This document shows, one piece after another, positions 20,072 through 28,395 of a DNA stretch of 64,000 bases. Below the pieces are notes generated by a model that saw only the letters and a program-made list of their open reading frames with translations, did no database searches and was not told the origin of the DNA. Every line of letters starts with the position of its first letter. Position 1 is the first letter of the stretch. Source of the DNA: Rhizobium sp. (lineage in GTDB: Bacteria > Pseudomonadota > Alphaproteobacteria > Rhizobiales > Rhizobiaceae); assembly GCA_027533385.1 (NCBI GenBank), contig JAPZUE010000006.1, positions 62,001 through 126,000 of the forward strand. Direction: 5' to 3'. The position numbers were made by a program, and so were the translations under genes.

Positions 20072-20103
20072 AGCGGCGCGCGTAGCCTCGTGAGGCAGGA
20101 GAA

Positions 20104-21993
20104 TCAGCCTGCCATGGCCTCTTCGTATTCGCTCGACAGTTCGAGCCACTGCTCTTCCGCGGCTGACAGCTTCGCTGCTGCTTCACCGCGCTGCTTGGCC
20201 TTCTCGGCGGCCTTGGCCGGCGCCTTCTCGTAGAGGGCGGGGTCGGCCAGTTCCTTGTCGAGCGCCTGAATCAAAGTCTCCAGTTTCTTCGTCAAGGCTT
20301 CGACTTCGTTGATCTTTTTCTTCAGCGGCGCGAGGCTCGCCCGCTTGTCGGCAGCCGCCTTGCGCTGCTCTGCCTTGTTGACAGTGTCAGCGCCGCTGTC
20401 GCCCCTGTCCTTTTCCTGGGGCTTCTTGCCGGACGCGATGATCAGCGAGCGATATTCTTCCATGTCGCCGTCGAAGCTCGTCACGGTGCCGTTGTTGACC
20501 AGCCACAGCCGGTCGACCGTCGCCTCGATCAGGTGGCGATCGTGGGAAATCAGGATGACGGCGCCCTCGTAGTCGTTGAGCGCCTCGATCAGCGCCTTGC
20601 GGCTGTCGATGTCGAGATGGTTGGTCGGTTCGTCGAGGATCAAGAGGTTCGGCGCGTGGAAGGCCGCAAGCCCCATCAGCAGACGTGCCTTCTCGCCGCC
20701 AGAGAGATCCTTGGCGGCTGTCTCCATCTTTTCCGTCGCAAGCCCCATCTGCGCGACGCGGGCGCGCACCTTGGCTTCCGGCTCCTGCGGCATCAGGCGG
20801 CGGACATGATCGACAGGGCTCTCGTTCGGGATCAGGTCATCAAGCTGATGCTGGGCGAAGAAGCCGATCTTCAGGCTTGGCGCCGTCTTCAGCTGTCCGC
20901 CCTGGGCTTCAAGGCGGCCGGAGATGAACTTGGCGAAGGTCGACTTGCCGTTGCCGTTCGAGCCGAGCAGGGCGATGCGATCGTCGTTGTCGATCCGGAG
21001 ATTGAGGTTCTTCAGGATCGGCTTGCCCGGCTCATAGCCGACCACGCCGCCGGAAATGGCGACGATCGGGGAGGCGGGCTGCTTTTCGGGTTCGGGGAAG
21101 GTGATCGGATGGACGTGATCCTCGATCACGGCGGCGACCGTGCCCATGCGCTCCAGCGCCTTGATGCGGCTCTGCGCCTGCTTGGCCTTGGTCGCCTTGG
21201 CGCGGAACCGGTCGATGAAGCTCTGCAGATGCTTGCGCGCGGCGTCGTTCTTCGCCTTGGCCTTCATCTGCAATTCGTCGTTCTCGGCCTTCTGCCGCTC
21301 GAAGCTATCGTAACCGCCGCGATAGAAGGTCAGCTTCTTCTGGTCGAGATGGATGATCGAGTTGACGGCGGTGTTCAGAAGGTCGCGGTCATGGCTGATG
21401 ATGATGACGGTATGCGGATAGCGCCGCACATAGTCTTCAAGCCACAGCGTGCCTTCGAGGTCGAGATAGTTGGTCGGCTCGTCGAGCAGCAGAAGGTCCG
21501 GCTCGGCAAACAGCACCGAGGCAAGCGCCACGCGCATGCGCCAGCCGCCAGAGAAGGACGAGGCCGGGCGCAGCTGCGCCTCGTGGTCGAAGCCGAGGCC
21601 GGAAAGGATGGTCGCCGCGCGCGCCTCGGCTGAATGCGCACCGATATCGGCAAGCCGCGTCTGGATTTCGGCAATCCGCAGCGGATCCGTGGCCGTCTCA
21701 GCTTCAGCGAGAAGGGCAGCCCGTTCCTTGTCTGCGGCAAGCACGATCGAGATCAGCGACTCTTCCGTTCCCGGCGCTTCCTGGGCCACCTGGCCTATGC
21801 GGGCATTCTTGGGGATCGAGATCGAGCCGCTTTCGGAGGCGAGATCACCGGTGATGATCCGAAACAGCGTCGACTTGCCGGCGCCGTTCTTGCCGACGAG
21901 ACCGGCCTTGGTCCCGGCCGGCAGCGAGACGCTGGCATGGTCGATAAGCAGGCGTCCGGCGACGCGGGCGGAAATGTCGGTGATCGTGATCAT
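20104..21993 (-). CDS. ABC-F family ATP-binding protein
   Basis: Soluble tandem-ATPase protein; ABC-F members act on ribosomes as translation factors or in antibiotic protection. The 629-residue protein has two nucleotide-binding domains (Walker A GKNGAGKST near residue 35 and GSNGNGKST near 345, signature motifs SGGWRMRVA and LSGGEKARLL), the inter-domain Lys/Arg-rich linker, and a C-terminal coiled coil. No membrane segments are seen. The subfamily looks closest to YheS-like housekeeping ABC-F proteins. The start lies inside the frame of the upstream GGDEF gene, and no good ribosome site is seen, so translation may be coupled. Confidence 0.93.
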   Translation of the reverse strand: MITITDISARVAGRLLIDHASVSLPAGTKAGLVGKNGAGKSTLFRIITGDLASESGSISIPKNARIGQVAQEAPGTEESLISIVLAADKERAALLAEAETATDPLRIAEIQTRLADIGAHSAEARAATILSGLGFDHEAQLRPASSFSGGWRMRVALASVLFAEPDLLLLDEPTNYLDLEGTLWLEDYVRRYPHTVIIISHDRDLLNTAVNSIIHLDQKKLTFYRGGYDSFERQKAENDELQMKAKAKNDAARKHLQSFIDRFRAKATKAKQAQSRIKALERMGTVAAVIEDHVHPITFPEPEKQPASPIVAISGGVVGYEPGKPILKNLNLRIDNDDRIALLGSNGNGKSTFAKFISGRLEAQGGQLKTAPSLKIGFFAQHQLDDLIPNESPVDHVRRLMPQEPEAKVRARVAQMGLATEKMETAAKDLSGGEKARLLMGLAAFHAPNLLILDEPTNHLDIDSRKALIEALNDYEGAVILISHDRHLIEATVDRLWLVNNGTVTSFDGDMEEYRSLIIASGKKPQEKDRGDSGADTVNKAEQRKAAADKRASLAPLKKKINEVEALTKKLETLIQALDKELADPALYEKAPAKAAEKAKQRGEAAAKLSAAEEQWLELSSEYEEAMAG

Positions 21994-23080
21994 GGTTCTG
22001 GCTTTTGGCCGATGTCACGGCCAAAGGCAAGTCGGCGTAAAGTGCTCCGTTCGGTCTCCAGGCGACCTGTCGATGCCCCGGCTTGTAGCCGATGATCGGC
22101 TGGCGCGGGTTCTGGCGGGCAAGGATGGTCGCCGTCTTGGCGATTGCCAGCCAGCTTGTCGGATCGGCCGCTTCATGTGCCGTGGCATGGCCGATCGCGA
22201 GCGGCAAGCCGCCGACTCCAGGAGACGTCTCGGATGCGAAGACGAGATTGTTCTCGGCCGTCGTGAACAGGCGCTCGGCGATGATATGCGCGTCGTCCGC
22301 ATTGATGCCCTCGAAGACGAAGGCGAAGGTATCTGCCTCGATCCGCGCGATGACGTCCTGTTTCTTGATCGCCTTGCGAAAGATGCCGGCGAGCCCCTTG
22401 ATCAGTTTGCTGACGGCTTCGTCGCCATACTGATGCTGCAGGCCGGGAAGATCGATGATCTCGATGAGCACAAGCGCGCTCGGTTTGGCCGGGGACGTTG
22501 CCGCATGCACCTCCTCCAGCGTCTGGAACAGGCTGATGCGGTTGGCGAGGCCCGTCAGATGGTCCCGCTTCATCGCCGCCTGCGTTGCGCGGATGGCACG
22601 ATCGGCACTCTTCAGGCTTTCAAGTCCCTCCAGGACCTGGGCTGAAAGAGCCGTCTCCGCCCGGACCATGTCCTTGGCGATCGAGGCAAGCAGCTCCAGT
22701 TCTCCCAGCAACTGATCGATGCCGACGGAAACGTCTTCGCGGATCGAACGGATGACCCCTTCGACGGAGTTTGTGAAGGCGCGTTTCTGGGTGAGGCCGT
22801 GCGCGAGATGGTCGTTGAGCGATGTCAGTGTCTTCAGCGTCTCACCTTGCAACCGCTCCGCAGAGACGCCGCAATGGCCGGCGATACGGTGCTTGAGCCC
22901 GAGCTGATCAAGGGCTACCTGCGAGGGCCGATTGCCCAAGGCTGCAAGCTCCCTTCCGAGTTCGGGATTGCCGCCCGCAAAGGCGTCATGGACGAGCTCG
23001 AAGTTTCGCGGAATCCCGGCGATCTGCTGTTTCAGCATGAAGACCGTGATCTTCTGGAGATCGTCTGCCGATGCGCTCAT
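21845..23080 (-). CDS. Degenerate GGDEF-domain protein
   Basis: Cytosolic protein with an N-terminal helical region and a C-terminal GGDEF fold (after DHLTGLANR). The catalytic signature is lost: the place of GGDEF reads EADTF, so cyclic-di-GMP synthesis is unlikely and a regulatory or ligand-binding role is more plausible. The start at 23080 gives MSASADDLQK; a GTG at 23149 with AGAGGG 6 bases upstream is the alternative. The frame continues 149 bp into the ABC-F gene; its last 50 or so residues, rich in Arg and His, look like out-of-frame translation, which suggests loss of an earlier stop. Confidence 0.8.
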   Translation of the reverse strand: MSASADDLQKITVFMLKQQIAGIPRNFELVHDAFAGGNPELGRELAALGNRPSQVALDQLGLKHRIAGHCGVSAERLQGETLKTLTSLNDHLAHGLTQKRAFTNSVEGVIRSIREDVSVGIDQLLGELELLASIAKDMVRAETALSAQVLEGLESLKSADRAIRATQAAMKRDHLTGLANRISLFQTLEEVHAATSPAKPSALVLIEIIDLPGLQHQYGDEAVSKLIKGLAGIFRKAIKKQDVIARIEADTFAFVFEGINADDAHIIAERLFTTAENNLVFASETSPGVGGLPLAIGHATAHEAADPTSWLAIAKTATILARQNPRQPIIGYKPGHRQVAWRPNGALYADLPLAVTSAKSQNHDHDHRHFRPRRRTPAYRPCQRLAAGRDQGRSRRQERRRQVDAVSDHHR

Positions 23081-23229
23081 GAAAGCCGTCCGGATGATCA
23101 TTTGGCGGGTTGAGGAACGTTTCCGCCCGTCAAGGACAGGAAACGTCACGCCAAACCCTCTAGCATCCCGGCCGATACGAAACCGTTAATGCAGCGGCGG
23201 CGTCTGCCGTCGGGAACACATGCGCGTGA

Positions 23230-23279
23230 ACCCCTGAAATTTTGAGGGTGGGTTAGAAAGATTTAATAAATTCAGGGGT
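23230..23279. promoter_or_regulatory. Long-spaced inverted repeat in a divergent promoter region
   Basis: ACCCCTGAA (23230-23238) and TTCAGGGGT (23271-23279) are perfect 9-bp arms separated by 32 bp, between the divergent GGDEF gene and the small exported protein/chemoreceptor pair. It could be paired half-sites for one regulator; no function is shown. Confidence 0.35.
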
Positions 23280-23354
23280 ATTTTAGGCCTATTGGATGTG
23301 TTGGATCAGGCTGCGCTGGCGCTCGGTAACTCGGCACGATCCCAGAGATTGCAC

Positions 23355-23654
23355 ATGAAGATCACTCTGCCGGCGGCCTATTTCTCTTTCTCTCTGCTTG
23401 CTCTCGCACTGGTCGTCGCAAGGCCGTCCGGACCTTTCGTGCTCGTGGTCACGTCACCGGGCCTGAACGCCACCGGCAATATGGCCGTTCTCGAAAAGGC
23501 AGAGGGTGCCTTTGTCTGGGCCGGTCGGGTGCCCTGGATGTCCGTTGCCTATTCGAACGACCCAAACTTCCCGAAACGACTTCTCGATGCCGGGGCATTG
23601 CTCGTCATCAACCATGATCTGGCACTCGGATGCCTTCAAGGACTGAACACATGA
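23355..23654 (+). CDS. Small exported or membrane-anchored protein of unknown function
   Basis: A 99-residue protein with an N-terminal hydrophobic segment ([16 protein letters not shown], about residues 7-22) that can be a signal peptide or anchor, followed by a short soluble domain of about 70 residues. I do not recognise the family. It is judged a real gene because its stop overlaps the ATG of the next chemoreceptor gene (ATGA), implying co-translation, and because its composition is coding-like. The start at 23355 removes 21 upstream codons that have no similarity to a signal peptide. An accessory role for the chemoreceptor is an inference from position. Confidence 0.7.
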   Translation: MKITLPAAYFSFSLLALALVVARPSGPFVLVVTSPGLNATGNMAVLEKAEGAFVWAGRVPWMSVAYSNDPNFPKRLLDAGALLVINHDLALGCLQGLNT

Positions 23655-25243
23655 ATGAACTGAAAAAGCTCCGTGACCGCGTATCCTATGGCATCGTCGG
23701 TCTTCTTTGGGTCAACTTTGCACTGATCTTGCTGCGCAATCTCGTGCGGGAGGAGGGGGCTGACTGGGGCATGATCGTCATGACGCTGGTCCTGCTCGTG
23801 CCGGCAACCATCATCTGGTCGCGCGACCGGACGGGTCCGGCGACCCGCATGGTGACCTCCATGGCGACCGCTGCAACGGTTGCGGTTCTCGTCTACGCAT
23901 TCCATGGTTCGCCGCTGCAGATCGACCTGCATATGTATTTCTTCGCGAGCCTTGCCATCTGTGCGGCCTGGATCGATTGGCGCGCTATCATTGGTTATGC
24001 CGCCCTGGTCGCCGTCCACCATTTGCTGCTTTACGTGGCGATGCCGCTTGCGGTGTTCCCCGGTGAGTCCGATTTCTCCCGCGTCGTCCTGCATGCCGTG
24101 GTTCTCATCGTGCAGAGCGCGGTACTGATTGCGTTGACCTCTGCTGTCGTCCGGGCCTTCGACGTATCCGACAAGGCGGTGGCTGATGCTGTGGCCGCGG
24201 GCCGCGAGGCGGTTGACATGGCCGATCATGCAAAGCGGACCGACGCTGCTGCCGAAGCCGAGCGCCGCAAGCGCGAAGCCGAGAAGGAGCGCGAGGCGGC
24301 GGCCGTTGATCATGCCGTCTCCGAACTGGCGAAATCCCTGCAGAAGCTCGCCAATGGTGATCTCTCCTGCCGTATCGATCAGGCCTTTGCCGGTCCGCTG
24401 GATGAGCTGCGGACGTCCTTCAATGCATCGGTGGAAAAGCTCGATGGTGCCATTTCCCAGGTCGGCCAGGTCGCAGCCGTGATCCGCAACGGCACGGGCC
24501 AGATCGGACAGGCGAACAACGATCTCTCCGCGCGCAGCGAACGCCAGGCTGCGTCCGTCGAGGAGACCGCAAGTGCGCTGTCCAGCGTCGTCGCGACCGT
24601 CAAGCAGACGGCGACCGTGGCCGATTCCGTCGGCAAGCTTGTCGATCAGGCACGCTCGGGCGCCGAGCGCTCCGGCACGATCGTCACCGATGCCGTCTCC
24701 GCCATGAGCCGGATCGAACAGTCCTCACAGTCGATCTCCAACATCATCGGCGTGATCGACGAGATCGCCTTCCAGACGAACCTGCTGGCACTGAATGCCG
24801 GTGTCGAGGCCGCACGCGCCGGTGAAGCCGGCAAGGGCTTTGCAGTCGTAGCCCAGGAAGTGCGTGAGCTTGCCCAGCGCTCGGCCAATGCCGCCAAGGA
24901 GATCAAGGCGCTGATCAATACCTCCGGCGAGGAAGTCCGCCACGGCGTCTCACTCGTCGATCAGGCCGGCGAGGCGCTCAGCACCATCTCGACGGAAGTC
25001 CAGGCGATCAGCAGCGAAATCTGCAAGATCATCGACGGCGCAAGAAGCCAGGCGCAGGGCCTCGCTGAAATCGACGCCGCGATTGGACAGATCGACAGAA
25101 ACACCCAGCAGAACGCCGCGATGGTCGAGGAATCAAGTGCCGCGATCCAGCAATTGGTGCATGAGGCGATGACCCTGGACCAGTTGATGGCGCAGTTCCG
25201 AGTCGGAGCGCCGGCGCGCGTCACAGGGCGCCGCGCAGCCTGA
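23651..25243 (+). CDS. Methyl-accepting chemotaxis protein with polytopic membrane sensor
   Basis: Chemoreceptor of 530 residues with no large periplasmic domain. Instead about six hydrophobic helices fill residues 15-180, with histidines in DLHMYFF, VHHLLLY and VLHAVVL. A Lys/Glu-rich helix and a HAMP-like segment (ANGDLSCRI) lead to the signalling hairpin with [16 protein letters not shown]. Sensing is therefore probably within or across the membrane. The ATG at 23651 overlaps the preceding small gene. A strong intrinsic terminator follows. Confidence 0.9.
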   Translation: MNELKKLRDRVSYGIVGLLWVNFALILLRNLVREEGADWGMIVMTLVLLVPATIIWSRDRTGPATRMVTSMATAATVAVLVYAFHGSPLQIDLHMYFFASLAICAAWIDWRAIIGYAALVAVHHLLLYVAMPLAVFPGESDFSRVVLHAVVLIVQSAVLIALTSAVVRAFDVSDKAVADAVAAGREAVDMADHAKRTDAAAEAERRKREAEKEREAAAVDHAVSELAKSLQKLANGDLSCRIDQAFAGPLDELRTSFNASVEKLDGAISQVGQVAAVIRNGTGQIGQANNDLSARSERQAASVEETASALSSVVATVKQTATVADSVGKLVDQARSGAERSGTIVTDAVSAMSRIEQSSQSISNIIGVIDEIAFQTNLLALNAGVEAARAGEAGKGFAVVAQEVRELAQRSANAAKEIKALINTSGEEVRHGVSLVDQAGEALSTISTEVQAISSEICKIIDGARSQAQGLAEIDAAIGQIDRNTQQNAAMVEESSAAIQQLVHEAMTLDQLMAQFRVGAPARVTGRRAA

Positions 25244-25275
25244 GAGCGCCCGGAAAATCCGTATCAGTTCACGAC

Positions 25276-25305
25276 AAGGGGCGCGGTTATCGCGCCCCTT
25301 TTTTT
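25276..25305 (+). terminator. Strong intrinsic terminator
   Basis: A 10-bp stem (AAGGGGCGCG/CGCGCCCCTT) with a GTTAT loop is followed directly by five further T. It terminates the chemoreceptor operon. Confidence 0.9.
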
Positions 25306-25324
25306 ATGGGTCAGACCGAAGCCC

Positions 25325-25831
25325 TCAGAGCCACTTCTTGCCCTCGCTGCGAACGAAATAGATCAGGTCGAGCGACAGGCTTGGTTTTCCCAGTCCGGTC
25401 AATCCGGCATGCACCTGTCCGCGGTGATGGGTCTGGTGGTTGAACATGTGCGTCAGCGCCGGCCAGAGCTTGTGGGTGACGAGCTCTGGCGAGGTGAGGG
25501 GCGTGTATGTGAACACGCTTTCGGTCTCCTCCGACGTCAGGCTGCCGATGTAGCGGATGATGCGGGCGTCTTCTTCTTCCCGTGCAGCTTTCAGAGCGGC
25601 AAAGTTGTCGTACGGACGTTCGTCGAGCGCCTTCGGCTTCGGTCCCTCACCGGTGAAACGATTGAGCCAAACGCGATCCGCCGTGACAAGGTGGCTGAGC
25701 GTGCCGAAGATGGATCCGAAGAAGGCACCGGTCTCCCGGTGAAGCTCTTCGTCTGTCAGGTCCGCGACGGCGGTATAGAGAAGGCGATTGGCCCAGGCAT
25801 TGTATTCGGCGAGCATCTGATAGTTCTGCAT
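25325..25831 (-). CDS. DinB family protein
   Basis: Four-helix-bundle putative metal-dependent enzyme of the DinB/YfiT superfamily. The 168-residue protein has the three-histidine metal site pattern: His47 in LSHLVTADRVW and the NHQTHHRGQ cluster near residue 135. The substrate is unknown; family members include mycothiol- or bacillithiol-dependent transferases and DNA-damage-induced proteins. It is convergent with the chemoreceptor operon and probably monocistronic. Confidence 0.88.
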   Translation of the reverse strand: MQNYQMLAEYNAWANRLLYTAVADLTDEELHRETGAFFGSIFGTLSHLVTADRVWLNRFTGEGPKPKALDERPYDNFAALKAAREEEDARIIRYIGSLTSEETESVFTYTPLTSPELVTHKLWPALTHMFNHQTHHRGQVHAGLTGLGKPSLSLDLIYFVRSEGKKWL

Positions 25832-25964
25832 GCTGTTCTCCGTTCGGCGTTGCGGGACAGACTAGCCTCGTTTCACCCAAATGGGGGTGATGGGTCCCAT
25901 GAAAAATGCTGATTTGCATCGCAGGCCGCGATGGTCTTCTCTGGCGCGACGCCAGGAGAAACCG

Positions 25965-26648
25965 ATGACGACGACCCTTTACACGCTCTGCGGCACTGAT
26001 CCGGCCCGACCCTTTTCGCCCCATTGCTGGAAAGTGGTCATGGCCCTGCACCACAAGGGCCTTGCCTTCGAGGAACGGCCGCTCGCCTTCACCGCGATCC
26101 CCTCGGTCGAGAACGGCTTCTCCAAGACGGTGCCGATCCTGCGGGATGGTCAGGAACTGGTGTCCGACAGTTTCCGCATCGCGCTCTACCTTGAAGACGC
26201 TTATCCCGATGCCCCGAGCCTCTTCGGCGGACCGGGTGGCGTCGCCGCAGCCCGCCTGATCGAAGGCTATTCGCAGCATGTCGTCCATACGGCTATTACC
26301 CGCATCGCGCTGATCGACATTCACGACATCCTGGCGCCCGCTGACCAGGCCTATTTCCGCAAGAGCCGCGAAGAGCGCCTTGGCCGCAGCTTCGAGGAGA
26401 TTGCGGCCGGGCGGGAGGCCGCAATCGCCGCCTTGCCTGCGGCCCTGCAGCCTCTCCGCCACATGCTGGCCTTCCAGCCGTTTGTCGGTGGCGCAACGCC
26501 GCTCTTCGGCGACTATATCCTGTTCGGCGCGCTGCAGTGGCTGAGGATCACCACCGGTGCCCTGCATCTGCCGTCCGACGACCCGGTCAGCCTCTGGTTC
26601 GACCGCTGCCTCGGTCTCTACAACGGCGTGGCGCGCCAGGTGGCGTGA
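25965..26648 (+). CDS. Glutathione S-transferase family protein
   Basis: A 227-residue protein with an N-terminal thioredoxin-like GST domain (LYTLCGTDPARPFSPHCWKV, then VPILRDG and the SDSFRIALYLE glutathione-contact segment) and an all-helical C-terminal domain. The ATG at 25965 has AGGAGAA just upstream; an earlier ATG at 25881 would add 28 unlikely residues. Substrate unknown. Confidence 0.9.
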   Translation: MTTTLYTLCGTDPARPFSPHCWKVVMALHHKGLAFEERPLAFTAIPSVENGFSKTVPILRDGQELVSDSFRIALYLEDAYPDAPSLFGGPGGVAAARLIEGYSQHVVHTAITRIALIDIHDILAPADQAYFRKSREERLGRSFEEIAAGREAAIAALPAALQPLRHMLAFQPFVGGATPLFGDYILFGALQWLRITTGALHLPSDDPVSLWFDRCLGLYNGVARQVA

Positions 26649-26698
26649 GCACCGCAAGCGAACCGATTGTGACGTCATCGTGAAATTCGAAAACCCCT

Positions 26699-26727
26699 CT
26701 TGTCTTCGTGATTCGGGGCGGGTAGAT
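26699..26727 (+). promoter_or_regulatory. Possible sigma-70 promoter of ndk
   Basis: CTTGTC (26699-26704), 17 bases, GTAGAT (26722-26727) lie 39 bases before the ndk start. It is a moderate match to the rhizobial consensus. Confidence 0.35.
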
Positions 26728-26765
26728 ACCGCCCACTTTCCCTGACAGACAAAAGGATGAGACAG

Positions 26766-27188
26766 ATGGCGATTGAACGCACCTTCTCGATGATCAAGCC
26801 CGATGCCACCAAGCGCAACCTGACCGGTGCGATCACGAAGGTCTTCGAAGACAACGGCCTGCGCGTCGTCGCTTCCAAGCGCGTATGGATGAGCAAGCGC
26901 GAAGCCGAAGGCTTCTACGCGGTTCACAAGGATCGCCCCTTCTTCGGCGAACTGGTTGAAGGCATGACCTCGGGCCCGACCGTCGTTCAGGTTCTCGAAG
27001 GCGAAAACGCCATCCTGAAGAACCGCGAGATCATGGGCGCCACCAACCCGGCCAACGCTGACGAAGGCACCATCCGCAAGATGTTTGCGCTCTCGATCGG
27101 CGAAAACTCGGTCCACGGTTCGGATGCTCCGGAAACCGCTGCCCAGGAAATCAAGTACTGGTTCGCCGACACCGAGATCGTCGGCTGA
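26766..27188 (+). CDS. ndk: Nucleoside diphosphate kinase
   Basis: Transfers the gamma-phosphate from ATP to NDPs through a phospho-histidine. The 140-residue protein has the active-site motif VHGSDAPE with His117, and the N-terminal [11 protein letters not shown]. The start at 26766 is the family start; the ATG at 26757 adds only three residues. An intrinsic terminator follows. Confidence 0.98.
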   Translation: MAIERTFSMIKPDATKRNLTGAITKVFEDNGLRVVASKRVWMSKREAEGFYAVHKDRPFFGELVEGMTSGPTVVQVLEGENAILKNREIMGATNPANADEGTIRKMFALSIGENSVHGSDAPETAAQEIKYWFADTEIVG

Positions 27189-27233
27189 ATCAAGTCCTGA
27201 GGCTTGCGCCTCAAGAGGCTGAATGAATTGAAG

Positions 27234-27260
27234 AACCGGGGCCGAAAAGCTCCGGTTTTT
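27234..27260 (+). terminator. Intrinsic terminator of ndk
   Basis: A 9-bp stem with one G-U pair (27234-27242 with 27249-27257) and a CGAAAA loop is followed by TTT. Confidence 0.75.
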
Positions 27261-27278
27261 CGTTGCGTGAGGTCATGA

Positions 27279-27791
27279 TCATGCTGCCGGGCAGGTCTTT
27301 TCCTGCGCGTAGTCGACCTTGCCGTCCGCACCATAGACCTCCGGATTGGGCGTGTAGACGGGGCCGACGACCAGCGGCTTGCCCGGCATGATGCTCTGAT
27401 CCAGCGTCGAGGTGAGGCTGGTCTTGATCGTCTGGATCACCTTGTCCTCGCCATCGAGAATGCGGATGTCGACCGCATAGGTCTTGCCCTTCGCCACGCA
27501 ATGCACAGGCGGGCTTTCCAGCGACACCTTTTCCCAGAACGGAAAGATCTTCGAGCGTGTGACGAGCGGTGGACCGCCCGCAGGGTTCTCGAACGTGGCT
27601 TCAACGAAACTTGGGTCTGGCAGAGGGCCGTTGCGGGCAAGCGTCACCACATAGGTCGCCTCCGCCACGCGGTAGTTGAAGATGAAGACCTTGCCACTGA
27701 CCTTGAGCGGTTCCTTCGTGTCCTCACGCTGACAGCCGGACAGACTCGTGATGCCCACGAGCAGGGCAGCCCCGATCACAATCGCCTTCAT
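27279..27791 (-). CDS. Predicted lipoprotein of unknown function
   Basis: A 170-residue protein with a lipoprotein signal peptide: a hydrophobic core and a lipobox LSGC with Cys near residue 19. The mature part is a small beta-rich domain (KVFIFNYRVAEATYVVTL). I cannot assign a family. Its ATG at 27791 overlaps the stop of the CGNR regulator gene (ATGA), so they are co-translated; the frame upstream to 27911 belongs to the regulator. Confidence 0.75.
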   Translation of the reverse strand: MKAIVIGAALLVGITSLSGCQREDTKEPLKVSGKVFIFNYRVAEATYVVTLARNGPLPDPSFVEATFENPAGGPPLVTRSKIFPFWEKVSLESPPVHCVAKGKTYAVDIRILDGEDKVIQTIKTSLTSTLDQSIMPGKPLVVGPVYTPNPEVYGADGKVDYAQEKTCPAA

Positions 27792-28336
27792 GGCGAACTC
27801 TCCTTCTTTCGATGATAGTGCCGGTTCGCCTTCACGCGATTGCCGCAGACGGCCATGTCGCACCAGGTCCGGCTGCGGTTTTTGCTGCGGTCGAGGAAGA
27901 GCCATCCGCAATTGCCGCAGATTTTCATCCGCTCCGGCTGCGGCTCGCAGATCAGGCCGAGCGCCGAGCGGGCCGTGGCGGCCTCCAGGCTCTCGTCGTC
28001 TGGAGCAGCGCGCAACGCGGCGGCAGTCGCCTCCAGCAGATCGGCAAGCTGTTCTCGGCCGTCATCGCCCAGCACGCGGCGCCGGAAATAGGCGTCGATG
28101 GCCTCCCGCAGGGCGAGGAACAGAGGCTGATTTTCGGGCAGGACCGGTCGCAAGGGGCCGAAGCGCTCTCGCTCCGCAGAAAGGCGGGAGGCCGCCTGCG
28201 CAAAGGCTTCGAGCTGTTCGGGCACGGCGAAACGATCTCGCCGACCGTCAGGATCATGGCGGAGGATGACGCTGTTCGCCACATCGAAGGCGAGCGCGCC
28301 ACCGGCAAAACGGTGAGGGGTCCAGGAAAAGCTCAT
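27788..28336 (-). CDS. CGNR zinc-finger (ABATE domain) regulator
   Basis: A 182-residue protein with an N-terminal ABATE-type stress-sensing domain and a C-terminal CGNR zinc finger: CGNCGW, then WCDMAVCGNRVKANRHY, giving four zinc-ligand cysteines. Family members are predicted transcription regulators. It is divergent from livH across a 59-bp gap containing a 32-bp dyad that is a natural candidate operator. A TATATT -10-like hexamer lies 7 bases before its ATG, which suggests little or no leader. Confidence 0.88.
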   Translation of the reverse strand: MSFSWTPHRFAGGALAFDVANSVILRHDPDGRRDRFAVPEQLEAFAQAASRLSAERERFGPLRPVLPENQPLFLALREAIDAYFRRRVLGDDGREQLADLLEATAAALRAAPDDESLEAATARSALGLICEPQPERMKICGNCGWLFLDRSKNRSRTWCDMAVCGNRVKANRHYHRKKESSP

Positions 28337-28344
28337 GGACTCAA

Positions 28345-28376
28345 TATAACTGGTAAAAGCACTTTTGATAGTTATA
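28345..28376. promoter_or_regulatory. 32-bp dyad-symmetric site between CGNR regulator and livH
   Basis: Outer arms TATAACT (28345-28351) and AGTTATA (28370-28376) and inner arms AAAAG (28355-28359) and CTTTT (28362-28366) share one centre at 28360/28361; only the three pairs between them and the centre fail to match. It overlaps the -10-like hexamer of the regulator gene. Confidence 0.6.
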
Positions 28377-28395
28377 AATGCGATAGGAGGGATAA

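Larger units (their letters stand above)
19727..20103. other. 377-bp spacer upstream of a chemoreceptor gene
   Basis: No convincing gene is present. The central part (about 19900-20040) is AT-rich compared with its neighbours, and two palindromes lie at 19990-20007 and 20054-20071. It probably holds the promoter and operators of the minus-strand chemoreceptor gene and the 3' end signal of the ABC-F gene. Confidence 0.6.

Noticed and set aside
19990..20103. CRISPR-like or phage attachment repeat
   Set aside because: The two palindromes differ in sequence and are not repeated; no tRNA or integrase gene is present.
23118..23146. ACGTTTCC / GGAAACGT inverted repeat near the GGDEF start
   Set aside because: The arms are short, spaced by 14 bases, and fall in the uncertain 5' part of the gene; not enough to call a regulatory site.
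26674..26681. TGACGTCA palindrome upstream of ndk
   Set aside because: Eight bases is short enough to occur by chance, and no matching regulator is implied.
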